Positions 27,079 to 35,791 are shown, numbered from the stretch's first letter. The stretch is 64,000 nucleotides of DNA from Halopolyspora algeriensis (GCF_003337235.1 NZ_QPJC01000010.1:1-64000); one strand, 5' to 3'. Numbers and translations are program-made. Notes: generated by a model not told the origin, from the letters alone.

Positions 27079-27809
27079 AGTCCCGACTCCTTGGTTCGCA
27101 CCATGATCGCGCCGCACTCCTCGCACCGCACGACCTCGTCCGCCGGTGCCTCGCGCACATGCGTCAGTGCCGCACGGTCCAGTTCGATGCGGCACACGCC
27201 GCACCGGCCTGCCTGGAACAGCCCCGCGCCGGCTCCCCGTTGTTGGCGGATCCGGTCGTACAGGGTCAGCAGGTTCTCGGGGATCTCCTGGACGAAAGAC
27301 GCGCGCTCGGCCTGCCGCTTGGCTTCGGCGGTGTCCAGGTCCTTCTGGGCCTCGTCCCGGCGCCGCTGCGCGTCCTCCAAGGTGGTATCGGCCGCCGAGA
27401 CCGCCTCGCGCGCGTAGCCGACCTCGGTCTCCGTCGCCTCGCGCCGTTCCATGACCTCCAGCAGGTCGTCCTCCAGCGCGCCCCGGCGCCGCGACAGCGT
27501 CTCCAGCTCGTGCTGGAGATCCTCCATCTGCTTGGCCGAACCGCCGGACTCCATCAGCGTGCGGTCGCGCTCCTCCCGGGCACGCACCTGCTCGACCTCG
27601 GCCTCCAGCCGCTTGACCTCCTGATCGAGGTCGTCGAAAGAAGTCTGCGACGACACCAGGGAATCGCGTTTGGCCTGCTGGTCACGTTCGGCCTGGCCGA
27701 TCTCCTCCAGCTCCGGCAAGGTCCTGCGGCGGTGGTTGATGCGGTTGAGCTCGGCGTCCACATCGGCAAGCTCGAGCAACCTGCGCTGCACGGCGGGGTC
27801 GGCTTTCAC
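27075..27809 (-). CDS. C4 zinc-ribbon coiled-coil protein (Rv2229c-like)
   Basis: A 244-residue protein: a long antiparallel coiled coil over residues about 10-175 (heptads such as LDQEVKRLEAEVEQVRAREE), then a zinc ribbon with CGVCRIEL and CEECGAIMV supplying four Cys. Matches the CT398/Rv2229c family, which is suggested to bind nucleic acid or chaperone a secreted partner; role not settled. Its GTG overlaps the nif3 stop by 4 nt (GAGTGA) with GGGAGG upstream, and its stop overlaps the RNase H start, so all three are tightly coupled. Confidence 0.92.
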   Translation of the reverse strand: MKADPAVQRRLLELADVDAELNRINHRRRTLPELEEIGQAERDQQAKRDSLVSSQTSFDDLDQEVKRLEAEVEQVRAREERDRTLMESGGSAKQMEDLQHELETLSRRRGALEDDLLEVMERREATETEVGYAREAVSAADTTLEDAQRRRDEAQKDLDTAEAKRQAERASFVQEIPENLLTLYDRIRQQRGAGAGLFQAGRCGVCRIELDRAALTHVREAPADEVVRCEECGAIMVRTKESGL

Positions 27810-28666
27810 TCGGGCGCCCTCCCAGGGTCGGTGGCCGCACCGGCGGCGTGGATCGTCCAGGGGTCGGTGCGACGCGTGGAGACAAGGACTTCGACAGTAC
27901 CCGGCAGTGCCGCTGCCACCACGTCGGCGGCTTGCCGACACCACGGCCACTCACTGGCCCAGTGTGCGACATCCACCAACGCGGGAACCCGCGTGCCCGG
28001 TACCTCTTCCCGGGCACGGTGTTCCCCGGCGGGGTGATGGCGCAAATCCGCCGTCACGTACGCGTCCACGCCCGCAGTCGTGGCGGTGTCCAGGTGCGAG
28101 TCACCCGCTCCTCCGCACACGGCGACCGAACCGATCGAACGCTGCGGATCTCCCGCACCTCGCACTCCCCACGCCGTCGCGGGCAAGCCGCCCGCCACCC
28201 GCTGGACGAACGCCCCGAACGGTTCGGGCTCCGGCAGTGTGCAAATCCGCCCCAACCCGGTACGCGCTCCCTCCGAGTGCGGCGCCAGCGGTCCCGTGAC
28301 GGTCAGGCCGAGTGCCGCCGCCAGCGCATCGGACACGCCCGGATCGGCGCTGTCGGCATTGGTGTGCGCGCAGAACAGGCCGATGCCCTCCCGCACCAGC
28401 CGATGTATCAGGCGACCCTTGGGATCGTCGGCGGGAACGCCGTGCACACCGCGCAGCAGCAGCGGATGGTGGGAGACCAGCAGCTGCGCGCCGCACTCGA
28501 CAGCCGCCTCCACGGTCTCCTCCACCGGGTCGACGCAGAACAACACCCGCTGCACCGTTGCCTGCGGATCCCCGCAGACCAACCCGACGGCATCCCACGG
28601 CTCGGCGAGTTCCGGGGGATAGGCGGTGCGCAGTACATCGACCACGTCCCGCAGCCGTGCGCTCAT
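27806..28666 (-). CDS. Nif3-like dinuclear metal protein (GTP cyclohydrolase I type 2 family)
   Basis: A 286-residue NIF3/DUF34 protein. Metal-binding motifs are LLVSHHPLL (His pair) and FCAHTNADSADPGVSDALAA (His, Asp), with the C-terminal DAYVTADLRHH and VPALVDVAHWASEWP segments supplying the remaining His/Glu ligands. Often annotated as GTP cyclohydrolase type 2; the true activity is uncertain and repair of damaged metabolites has been proposed. Orthologue of Rv2230c by synteny. The ATG overlaps the stop of the upstream cobC-type gene in ATGA. Confidence 0.93.
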   Translation of the reverse strand: MSARLRDVVDVLRTAYPPELAEPWDAVGLVCGDPQATVQRVLFCVDPVEETVEAAVECGAQLLVSHHPLLLRGVHGVPADDPKGRLIHRLVREGIGLFCAHTNADSADPGVSDALAAALGLTVTGPLAPHSEGARTGLGRICTLPEPEPFGAFVQRVAGGLPATAWGVRGAGDPQRSIGSVAVCGGAGDSHLDTATTAGVDAYVTADLRHHPAGEHRAREEVPGTRVPALVDVAHWASEWPWCRQAADVVAAALPGTVEVLVSTRRTDPWTIHAAGAATDPGRAPE

Positions 28667-29751
28667 ACGGTGGCTCCCCTCCTCGAACGGTCCGCGGAAC
28701 TTCCCCGCATTCCGAGAATCTCGCGCAGGGCCTCGACGAGCACCGCGTTGTCCTCCGGAGCTCGCACGGACACCCGCACATGGTCGGTGTCCAACCCCGG
28801 AAAGGTATCGCCCCGGCGCACGGCGATTCCCCGTTGCCGCAGCCTCTCCCGCACCCGCTCGCCCCCGGGGATGCGCAGCAACAGGAACGGGGCCGCCGCC
28901 GGGCCGTGCACGTGGACATCCTCCAGTGCCGCGAGTTCGGCCGCGAACGCATCGCGGTGCGCGGCGATCCGCGTGGCGGCCTGCTCGGCCTCGGTCAGCG
29001 CACCGCTGTCGCAACACGCCGCGATCGCCTCGAGCGCCAGCGTGCCCAGGGGCCAGTGTGGACGGCTCGCGGAGAGTTCGGCGAGCAGTTCCGGCTCCGC
29101 CAACGCGTATCCCGCGCGCAAACCCGGAAGACCCCACATCTTGGTCAGGCTGCGGACCACCAGTACCCCGGGGATGCGGTCGGCGGCCAGTGATTCCGAC
29201 TCTCCCGGAACGGCATCGGCGAAGGCCTCGTCCACCACGAGCGTTCTTCCCGGCCGGGCGAGCCGGCGGATCGTCTCGGCCGGATGCAGCACCGAGGTCG
29301 GGTTCGTCGGATTGCCGAGCACGACCATGTCGGCCTCCTCCGGAACGGCCCCGGAGCGCAGCCGGTAGCCGTCCTGCGGGTCCAGCGGGACACGAGTGAC
29401 CGGTACCCCGGCGCTGCGCAGCGCGAACTCCGGCTCGGTGAACGACGGGTGCACCACCGCCGCCAGCCGCGGCCGCAACGACGGCAGCAGCGCGAAGCAT
29501 TCCGCCGCGCCCGACAGCAGGAGCACGTCCTCGGCAGGGCGGCCGTGCCGCGCGGCGACCGCCGAGCGAGCGGCGGCGTCCTCGGCGCTCGACGGATAGT
29601 GACCGAGCCGGTCCAGCGCCCCGGCAAGCCGAGTGCGCAGCCACGGCGGGGGGCGGTTCAGGCGTACGTTCACCGCGAAGTCGAGCAGGCCGGGCTCGGC
29701 ATCGACATCACCGTGATGGCGGAGCAGTTCCCGATCGTCCCGGCTCGTCAT
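28663..29751 (-). CDS. cobC: PLP-dependent aminotransferase/decarboxylase, CobC type (Rv2231c-like)
   Basis: A 362-residue fold-type I PLP enzyme of the HisC/CobD-decarboxylase group. Seen are LDFAVNVRLNRPPPW at the front, LLLSGAAECFALLP (cofactor phosphate), VLGNPTNPTSVL, TLVVDEAFADAVPG (ring-stacking Asp) and the Schiff-base Lys in VRSLTKMWGLPGLRAGY. It probably decarboxylates L-threonine phosphate to aminopropanol phosphate for the cobalamin nucleotide loop, agreeing with cobD and the CobC-like phosphatase nearby. It starts the four-gene leftward operon down to 25858. An ATG 18 nt upstream is also possible. Confidence 0.9.
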   Translation of the reverse strand: MTSRDDRELLRHHGDVDAEPGLLDFAVNVRLNRPPPWLRTRLAGALDRLGHYPSSAEDAAARSAVAARHGRPAEDVLLLSGAAECFALLPSLRPRLAAVVHPSFTEPEFALRSAGVPVTRVPLDPQDGYRLRSGAVPEEADMVVLGNPTNPTSVLHPAETIRRLARPGRTLVVDEAFADAVPGESESLAADRIPGVLVVRSLTKMWGLPGLRAGYALAEPELLAELSASRPHWPLGTLALEAIAACCDSGALTEAEQAATRIAAHRDAFAAELAALEDVHVHGPAAAPFLLLRIPGGERVRERLRQRGIAVRRGDTFPGLDTDHVRVSVRAPEDNAVLVEALREILGMRGSSADRSRRGATV

Positions 29752-29812
29752 CCCCGGCAGTCTAGCCATCCGTTCGCACGCTCGAGGAGGACGGCCTTCT
29801 ATCCTCGGGATC

Positions 29813-30286
29813 GTGCACGTGTCTGTGATCTGTACCGGAAACATCTGCCGATCCCCGATGGCGGCCCAGGTGCTGCGCGAGCACCTGCGCCGTGCCGGGC
29901 TCGACGACCACGTGGAGGTGACCAGCGCCGGGACGGGCCCCTGGCATGTGGGGGAGGCAGCCGACCCGCGCACCTGCACGGTGCTGTCCGAGCACGGCTA
30001 CCCCACCGAGCACGTCGCCGCCCAGATCGCCGACGAGCACCTCTCGGCGGACCTGCTGCTGGCCATGGACACCGGGCACCTGCGGGCGGTCCGCGGGGCC
30101 GTCGAGGACCCGGACAGGGTGCGCCTGCTGCGCTCCTTCGACCCCTCCTCCGAGGTAGGGGCGGAGGTTCCCGACCCCTACTTCGGGGGCGACCGGGGCT
30201 TCGAGGACGCGCTCGAGATGATCGAGGCCGCCATGCCCGGTGTTCTGGACTGGATACGCGGGAACCTCTCCGAACAACACACCTAG
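29813..30286 (+). CDS. ptpA: low-molecular-weight protein tyrosine phosphatase
   Basis: A 157-residue LMW-PTP. The P-loop CTGNICRS (CX5R) is at residues about 7-14 and the general-acid Asp is in VPDPYFGG near residue 122. Starts with GTG. It dephosphorylates tyrosine residues; the M. tuberculosis orthologue PtpA (Rv2234) acts in host cells, which is unlikely here. In M. tuberculosis a HAD-like kinase PtkA gene sits just upstream, but here the space to divergent cobC is only 61 bp, so ptkA is absent. Downstream lies a fructosamine kinase 22 bp away, probably co-transcribed. Confidence 0.95.
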   Translation: MHVSVICTGNICRSPMAAQVLREHLRRAGLDDHVEVTSAGTGPWHVGEAADPRTCTVLSEHGYPTEHVAAQIADEHLSADLLLAMDTGHLRAVRGAVEDPDRVRLLRSFDPSSEVGAEVPDPYFGGDRGFEDALEMIEAAMPGVLDWIRGNLSEQHT

Positions 30287-30308
30287 ACAGCGCTGCGGGG
30301 AGGAACGC

Positions 30309-31196
30309 ATGAGCCGGTCGGATCAGGCCCTGGTCGCGGTGGCGGAGCTCACCGGGGACACGCCGAGCAGTGCGCACCAGCTGGGAGGCGGTGACGCGGC
30401 GGCGGCCTTCGAGGTTCGTCTCGCCGACGGTGGCACGGTGTTCGCCAAGACCGCCGGGGACGGCATGCCCGGAGCTTCGGCCGCGGAAGCCGCGTCGCTG
30501 ACCTGGCTCGCCGAGGCGGGCAGCGTGCCCGTTCCGGCTGTGCACGGGCACGACGACCGCTGGCTCGTCACCGACCACATCAGCACGGCCTCACCGACGA
30601 AGCCGGCCGCCGAGGAACTGGGACGCGGCCTCGCTCGGCTGCACGCGGCAGGCGCGCCTGCGCACGGCGCACCGCCGCCCGGGGGGCCCACGGACGCCTG
30701 GATCGGGCTCGCTCCCATGCGCAACGAGCCCGCCCTCGACTGGCCGTCCTTCTACGCCGCGCACCGGATCGAGCCCTACCTGCGTCGCGCGGTGGACTCC
30801 GGCACGCTGACCGCGCAGGAGGGCGAGGTGATCACACAGGTGTGCACCCGGCTCGACGATCTGGCCGGTCCCGCCGAACCGCCCGCACGGCTGCACGGCG
30901 ACCTGTGGAACGGAAACGTGCACTGGGGCGAGGACAGCACCGGCGTCCGGGCGTGGCTGATCGACCCGGCCGCTCACGGCGGGCATCGCGAAACCGATCT
31001 GGCGATGCTGCAGCTGTTCGGGTGCCCACATCTGGAGCGGGTCCTGTCCTCCTACGAGGAGGCGTACCCGCTGTCCGAGGGGTGGCGCGACCGCGTGGGC
31101 CTGCACCAGCTCTTTCCGCTGCTGGTGCACGCCGTGCTGTTCGGCCGCGGGTTCGCGACGCGGGCCGTGACCGCCGCCCGCTCCGCCCTCGGGTGA
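30309..31196 (+). CDS. fructosamine kinase family protein
   Basis: A 295-residue kinase-fold protein. N-lobe features: GGGDAAAAFEVRLADG and VFAKTA (nucleotide Lys). C-lobe: catalytic loop LHGDLWNGNVHWG and metal-binding LIDPAAHGGHRETDLAM, signature of the FN3K family. It phosphorylates sugars attached to protein amines (fructosamine or ribulosamine) so they break down, a protein-deglycation repair step. Coupling to ptpA is suggestive: LMW-PTP relatives such as Arabidopsis and bacterial PTPs have been reported to act on ribulosamine 5-phosphates. GAGGAACGC precedes the ATG. Confidence 0.9.
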   Translation: MSRSDQALVAVAELTGDTPSSAHQLGGGDAAAAFEVRLADGGTVFAKTAGDGMPGASAAEAASLTWLAEAGSVPVPAVHGHDDRWLVTDHISTASPTKPAAEELGRGLARLHAAGAPAHGAPPPGGPTDAWIGLAPMRNEPALDWPSFYAAHRIEPYLRRAVDSGTLTAQEGEVITQVCTRLDDLAGPAEPPARLHGDLWNGNVHWGEDSTGVRAWLIDPAAHGGHRETDLAMLQLFGCPHLERVLSSYEEAYPLSEGWRDRVGLHQLFPLLVHAVLFGRGFATRAVTAARSALG

Positions 31197-31338
31197 GTGG
31201 AGTGTGCGGCTTGGCTCGCGTAGCGGTGCGGGTGGCGCAACCTCCGGATGCGCCTCGCTCCGGGAGTCCCGACATCGGGGAGCACCCCGCACCGGCCCCG
31301 GGCGGCGAGAACGGGAATCCCCGGCCTACGGTGGACGG

Positions 31339-32196
31339 GTGCGCTTGAAGTTCCTGCTGCGGCCCGGGTGGATCGCCCTGATCCTGCTGGCCGGGGTGTT
31401 CTCGACGGTGTGTTTCACCTTGCTCGCACCGTGGCAGTTCGACCGCCACGCCGAGACGCAGGCACGCAACGCCGCCATCCGGGAGTCGATGCACGCCCCC
31501 ACCAGGCCGCTGCGGGAGGTACTGCCCGACGGCCGCTCTCCCGGCGCGGACACGGAGTGGATGACGGTGACATTCCGCGGCCACTACCTGCCCCGGGGAG
31601 AGACACTGGCGTGGCAGCGCACCGTCCTGGGCGAGCCCGCTTTCGAGGTGTTGACCCCCTTCCGCTTGGACAGCGGCGCAACGCTGCTGGTCAACCGGGG
31701 CTACATCCGTCCGGTGGAGGCCACCCGGGCACCCGACTACGCCGCGCCCCCGCAGGGCCGGGTCACGCTCGCGGCACGGATCCGCAGCAACGAGCAGGAC
31801 GCCGAACAGCGCCCTACCTTCCGTCACGACGGGCACCTGTGGACATACGCGGTGAACTCCCGGACGGTGTCCGAGGGCACCGGCATCCCGATGCGCGCCG
31901 GGTACTTCTCCCTGATACAGGGCCAGCCCGGCGTGCTGTCGCCACTGCCGCTTCCCCGGCTGGAGTCCGGACCGTACTTCTCGTACGCCATGCAGTGGAT
32001 CATTTTCGGCACCATGGCCCCGCTCGGAGTGGTGTATTTGACCTACACCGAGTGGCGCCGAGCGAGTGGATCGACCGGCTCCCCGTCCGGCCCGTCGACC
32101 GATCGGTACGGCGGCCGGTCGAAACGTCGCCGGATGTCGGTGGCCGAGGCCATTGCCGAAGACGAACGGCGGGAACAGGCGGCGCACTCGCCCTGA
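31339..32196 (+). CDS. SURF1-family cytochrome oxidase assembly protein
   Basis: A 285-residue membrane protein with two helices, one at about residues 10-28 (WIALILLAGVFSTVCFTLLA) and one near 220-240 (MQWIIFGTMAPLGVVYLTY), enclosing an external domain with GHYLPRGETLAWQR, TPFRLDSGATLLVNRGYI and RAGYFSLIQGQPG. This is the SURF1 pattern; the protein helps insert heme a into cytochrome aa3 oxidase. Orthologue of Rv2235 by synteny. The C-terminal 45 residues are a charged cytoplasmic tail. GTG start at 31339; the ORF extends upstream without support. Confidence 0.9.
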   Translation: MRLKFLLRPGWIALILLAGVFSTVCFTLLAPWQFDRHAETQARNAAIRESMHAPTRPLREVLPDGRSPGADTEWMTVTFRGHYLPRGETLAWQRTVLGEPAFEVLTPFRLDSGATLLVNRGYIRPVEATRAPDYAAPPQGRVTLAARIRSNEQDAEQRPTFRHDGHLWTYAVNSRTVSEGTGIPMRAGYFSLIQGQPGVLSPLPLPRLESGPYFSYAMQWIIFGTMAPLGVVYLTYTEWRRASGSTGSPSGPSTDRYGGRSKRRRMSVAEAIAEDERREQAAHSP

Positions 32197-32234
32197 TCGC
32201 CCGGCGGTGCCGCTTTCCGGCCCCGTGCTCGGCG

Positions 32235-33194
32235 TCATCGCCGTCGACGACGTTCGCGGCGGAACCCGGCGAGCAGGGCCGCACCGGCCGCGAGACCCCC
32301 GCTCGCGTAGCCGATCACTCGCGAGAGCTCCACGCTGCGGGCGACATCACCCACCTCGGTGGCTCGCCCGTCGCCCAACACCGGGCGGCTTTCCGCGGCG
32401 TGGCCGTAGACGGTCCGGCCACCCAATCGGATCCCGAGCGCGCCGGCGAAGGCCGCCTCGATCTGCCCGGCGTTCGGGCTCGGATGCGCCGAGGCATCGC
32501 GCCACCAGGTACGCCGGGCATCCGCGGCCGAGCCGCCGACAACCGGGGCTCCCAGCGAGGCGAGTGCGGCGGCGAGGCGGGACGGCACCAGGTTGACGAT
32601 GTCGTCGAGCCGCGCCGAGGCCCAACCGAAGTTGCGGTACCGGGTTCCGCGGTTGCCGACCATCGCATCGAGGGTGTTCACGGCGCGGTAGCCGACGAGG
32701 CCGGGAATGCCCGCGACAGCTCCCCACACCAGCGGGGCGACCACGGCATCCGAGGTGTTCTCGGCCACCGATTCCACGGTGGCACGCGCGAGCTCCTGCT
32801 CGTCGAGGCCCTCGGCCTGCCTGCCGCAGAGATGACCCAACCTCCCGCGGGCAGCGTCCAGGTCCCCCGACTCCAACGTGCGAGCCATGGCGGTTCCCTC
32901 ACCGGCCAGCGAGGTCCCCCCCAGCACCGCCCAGGTGACCACCCCGGTCACGAGGGCATGGGCCACGGGAACGCGCCGGGACAGCCGTTCGACGATCACT
33001 CCCAGTGCCGCGGTACCACCGGCGAGAACAACGGTGTGGACGACTCCGGCAGCGCGCCGGTCCCGGTGGAGCAGCTTCTCGGCCGTGGAGGCCACCTTCC
33101 CGAAAGCGGCCACGGGATGTCCACGCCGGGGGTCGGCGAGCACCGCATCCGCGGCCACCCCGAGTACCAGACCGGCCGCGCGTCCCGCACTCAC
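32235..33194 (-). CDS. cobD: adenosylcobinamide-phosphate synthase (CobD/CbiB)
   Basis: A 319-residue polytopic membrane enzyme that attaches aminopropanol (or its phosphate) to cobyric acid. Typical motifs: LGVAADAVLADPRRGHPVAAFG at the front, ATVESVAENTSDAVVAPLVWGAVAGIPG, RYRNFGWASARLDDIVNLVPSR and SPNAGQIEAAFAGALG. Orthologue of Rv2236c; with the cobC-type gene and the CobC-like phosphatase in this block it completes the nucleotide-loop side of cobalamin assembly. Convergent with SURF1 (38 bp apart). Confidence 0.95.
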   Translation of the reverse strand: MSAGRAAGLVLGVAADAVLADPRRGHPVAAFGKVASTAEKLLHRDRRAAGVVHTVVLAGGTAALGVIVERLSRRVPVAHALVTGVVTWAVLGGTSLAGEGTAMARTLESGDLDAARGRLGHLCGRQAEGLDEQELARATVESVAENTSDAVVAPLVWGAVAGIPGLVGYRAVNTLDAMVGNRGTRYRNFGWASARLDDIVNLVPSRLAAALASLGAPVVGGSAADARRTWWRDASAHPSPNAGQIEAAFAGALGIRLGGRTVYGHAAESRPVLGDGRATEVGDVARSVELSRVIGYASGGLAAGAALLAGFRRERRRRR

Positions 33195-33314
33195 CCGCGT
33201 TGCTCCCTCCCGTTCGACCCTGCCCGCGGCAGCACGCTACCGCCCGCACCGGCACCGCATTGCCACGACCCGGCATCCCCTGTCCGACGGCCGCACAGGC
33301 TATCGTGGCGGCCC

Positions 33315-34589
33315 GTGGACGGGGACGAAGACATCCGAGCTGCGTGGGACACCGCTGAGCTGCGGGGACTGTGGGCCAAGGCCCGGGAGGTGCTGGAGGC
33401 ACCCGAGCAACCGGCGACGTTCCGGCTGGAACTTCCCGACGAGGCCACTCGGCAGGCTGTGGGCGAGGTGTACGGACGGCCGATGTGGGGCCAGGGCACC
33501 CGGATCAGCGTGTCCAGGCTCGATGCCGCATTGCGGGAGAACACACGGTTCGGCCTCGGCCTGGAGCAGGTCCTGGAGGTTCTGCACGGCCGCCCGGTCG
33601 GTCGCCGGGAGTCGTCGACCGGCGCGCACACCGAGCGGCACGACCGCGTCACCGAGGTGCTGGGCTCGGCGCTGAGCCGGTGGGGACTCGCCGAGGAATC
33701 CTGGGCACGGCCCTGGGTGCAGTGGCTGCGGCAATACGGGCGGGTCGCCGACGACGAACTGGAACAGGTAGCCGAACGTTCGGCTGCGGTCCTGGCGCAC
33801 ATGGTCCTCGATCCCGGGAGCACACCGCGGAGGTGGCGGTCGCGGGCGGAGCTGGCAACTCGCTTCGGCGGCGGGGCTCGCCTGCTGGACAGCGGCATGA
33901 CACTGAGCCGTACCGTGCTGCGGGCGGCGGCCATCGCCCACGACGTGGAGAGCCCGGGCAACGAACGCGACCGCCGGAAGCTGTGGGAACTGTGCGGCGT
34001 CACCCCCGATGCCGTCTCCACCACGGCGCTGTGCTGGGCGCTGCCGGTCACCGACTCCGGCGAGTGGTCGCAAGGGATCCGGCAGCGCACGGCACTCGGT
34101 CTGCCCGTGCAGCTCACGCACCTGGACCTGCAGACCGCACCGGAACATCTCGTCGAAGCGGGCACCACCGTTGCCGTCTGCGAGAACCCGCGCGTGCTGG
34201 AAGCCGCCGCGCAGGAGGGGATCCGGCATCCACTGGTGTGCACGTCCGGTCATCCGGCCACGGTCGTGACCGAGCTGCTCCATCGCTTGAGTGCCTGCGG
34301 CGCCGTCCTGCGATATCACGGCGACTTCGATTGGATGGGCCTGACCATCGCCCGCTCCCTGCGCAGCGACCACGATGTCGGGTTCTGGCGGATGGCGGCA
34401 GCCGACTACCGGGCGGCGGTCAATCTCGCTTCCGCGCAGCGCATCGACCTGCCGGTGCTGACCGGCGAGCCGTCCGAGGCGCCGTGGGATCCGGAACTGC
34501 CGGAACTCATGGCCACCGCCGGCCGCGCCGTCGAGGAGGAAGTCGTGCTCGACGAACTGCTCGCCGATCTCCGCACCGGCCTGGGCTGA
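33315..34589 (+). CDS. orphan JetD-like protein (TIGR02679 / DUF2399 TOPRIM)
   Basis: A 424-residue protein matching the TIGR02679 family. The C-terminal DUF2399 domain is a TOPRIM fold with the metal ligands visible: Glu290 in VCENPRVLE and the acidic pair Asp337/Asp339 in YHGDFDWMGLTIA. The N-terminal 200 residues carry the family's LSRTVLRAAAIAHD-like helical region. In Wadjet defence systems JetD is the nuclease subunit that cuts plasmid DNA and acts only with the JetABC condensin. No JetA, JetB or JetC gene is adjacent: the neighbours are cobD upstream and a GDT1 exporter downstream. It is therefore an orphan with an apparently intact active site. GTG start at 33315. Function in isolation is unknown. 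Confidence 0.82.
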   Translation: MDGDEDIRAAWDTAELRGLWAKAREVLEAPEQPATFRLELPDEATRQAVGEVYGRPMWGQGTRISVSRLDAALRENTRFGLGLEQVLEVLHGRPVGRRESSTGAHTERHDRVTEVLGSALSRWGLAEESWARPWVQWLRQYGRVADDELEQVAERSAAVLAHMVLDPGSTPRRWRSRAELATRFGGGARLLDSGMTLSRTVLRAAAIAHDVESPGNERDRRKLWELCGVTPDAVSTTALCWALPVTDSGEWSQGIRQRTALGLPVQLTHLDLQTAPEHLVEAGTTVAVCENPRVLEAAAQEGIRHPLVCTSGHPATVVTELLHRLSACGAVLRYHGDFDWMGLTIARSLRSDHDVGFWRMAAADYRAAVNLASAQRIDLPVLTGEPSEAPWDPELPELMATAGRAVEEEVVLDELLADLRTGLG

Positions 34590-34643
34590 CAGCGATCGGG
34601 TTCAGGCGTGGCGGGTTCGCCGACGCGGACACCGCGGTCATGA

Positions 34644-34662
34644 CGACCGCCCGAGGCGGTCG
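34644..34662. terminator. hairpin between convergent genes
   Basis: CGACCGCC and GGCGGTCG form an 8-bp perfect stem with a 3-nt loop, followed by CTCTTCC on the plus strand. It lies between the JetD-like gene and the convergent GDT1 gene, so it may stop transcription from either side. Confidence 0.55.
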
Positions 34663-34685
34663 CTCTTCCGGCGCCCTTGGCGGCC

Positions 34686-35264
34686 TCAGAGCAGGGTGGG
34701 GAGTGTATCGCCGACCATCCAGATACCGAAGAGTGCGAACAGTGCCGCGGCGCCGTAGCGGATCATCCGCTCCGGCAGGTGCTTGCCGAGCAGCAGGCCG
34801 GCACCGATCGCCAGGGCATCCGCGAGAACCATGCCCACGGTGGAACCGATCCAGGTGCCGAACCAGCCGTGCTGGGTGGCCAGGGTGACGGTGGCCAGCA
34901 TCGTCTTGTCCCCCAGTTCCGCGAGGAAGAAGGCCCCCGTGACCGCCAGTACGGCCGAACCCGCCCCCCGCGCGGCCTTCGCCTGCTCCGATTCCGTCAG
35001 GGAATCGCCTCGCAGGGTCCACGCGGCGAATCCCAGAAAGGCGACACCGGCGAGCAGGCCGACCCACTCCATGGGCACCAGGTGGCCGATTCCGATTCCC
35101 AGCCCGACCGATGCGGCATGCACCACCACGGTGGCCAGGGTGATTCCGAGCAATACCTGCCACGCGCGGTAGCGGGTGGCGAAGGTCATCGCCATCAACT
35201 GCGACTTATCGCCGAGTTCCGCGACGAAAATCGCCGCCGAACTCACTGCGAAACCGGTCAGCAC
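34686..35264 (-). CDS. TMEM165/GDT1-family manganese exporter
   Basis: A 192-residue protein with six membrane helices and the duplicated signature of the family: VAELGDKSQLMAM in the first half and LAELGDKTMLAT in the second, each carrying the acidic residues that bind cation. Family members export Mn2+ (MneA-type) or exchange Ca2+/Mn2+ for protons. I chose the GTG at 35264, with AGAGGCGG upstream, because the signature then begins at the usual distance; the frame continues into the leader. The leader contains a yybP-ykoY manganese riboswitch, which supports the Mn2+ role strongly. Confidence 0.92.
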   Translation of the reverse strand: MLTGFAVSSAAIFVAELGDKSQLMAMTFATRYRAWQVLLGITLATVVVHAASVGLGIGIGHLVPMEWVGLLAGVAFLGFAAWTLRGDSLTESEQAKAARGAGSAVLAVTGAFFLAELGDKTMLATVTLATQHGWFGTWIGSTVGMVLADALAIGAGLLLGKHLPERMIRYGAAALFALFGIWMVGDTLPTLL

Positions 35265-35324
35265 GGTCGTTGCCGCCTCTCGGTCGATGCCGGCGGCGAA
35301 GGTGCGCGGACACTTCGACCCGGC

Positions 35325-35440
35325 ATGGTGTGCACGAGCCGAAGGTCTCGCCCACCTCGTGGAGAGGCTTCGCGGCCGGGAGCCGAACGGCACCAGTCTG
35401 TCGACCGCGAGATTGCGGGCTACTCCCCTTCTCGCCAAAG
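35325..35440 (-). promoter_or_regulatory. yybP-ykoY manganese riboswitch
   Basis: On the minus strand the leader of the GDT1 gene carries the two most conserved elements of this riboswitch class in the right order: GGGGAGTAGC (about 35420-35429) and GGGCGAGACCTT (about 35342-35353), separated by a region that can pair into the stacked helices. Ends are estimated. Mn2+ binding should turn expression on. The 190 bp further upstream, to the plus-strand gene at 35792, is noticeably AT-rich around 35455-35560 and should hold both divergent promoters; I could not assign hexamers. Confidence 0.85.
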
Positions 35441-35791
35441 AGAGTAACGCATTCACCGAAACAAACAAACCACGTCGGTGGCGTATATCACCGAAAACAA
35501 ATTCCGCGATATCCAAATAGCGGTTTCGCCGCTCCGCAAGATATTCTTTCGTCGAGGCTCTCCACAATTTCCCGCGTTCCGGACGTCGTTGCTTCCCGTG
35601 GAGCACCGCCGTGCCCACCCCGGCAACGAGGTGCGGCAGCGCGAGAGTCTCGCCGAGCGGGTCTCGCGAGCGTATGTTGGCCTCGTGGCAGGGCGGTCAT
35701 GGAAACGAAACCGGAGCTTGCTCGCCTGTTCCTCTCACTCGCCCGAGCACCGCCGGATCCCGTCCCGGGTGGTGCGGGAAGGAGACGCGCC

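Noticed and set aside
27806-29644. Nif3 fused to a long N-terminal extension
   Set aside because: The extension is the shadow of cobC; the ATG at 28666 overlaps the cobC stop in the usual ATGA.
31248-34589. Plus-strand frame of about 1113 residues spanning SURF1, cobD and the JetD-like gene
   Set aside because: Only the part after 33315 is a real protein; the front is low-complexity shadow of SURF1 and cobD.
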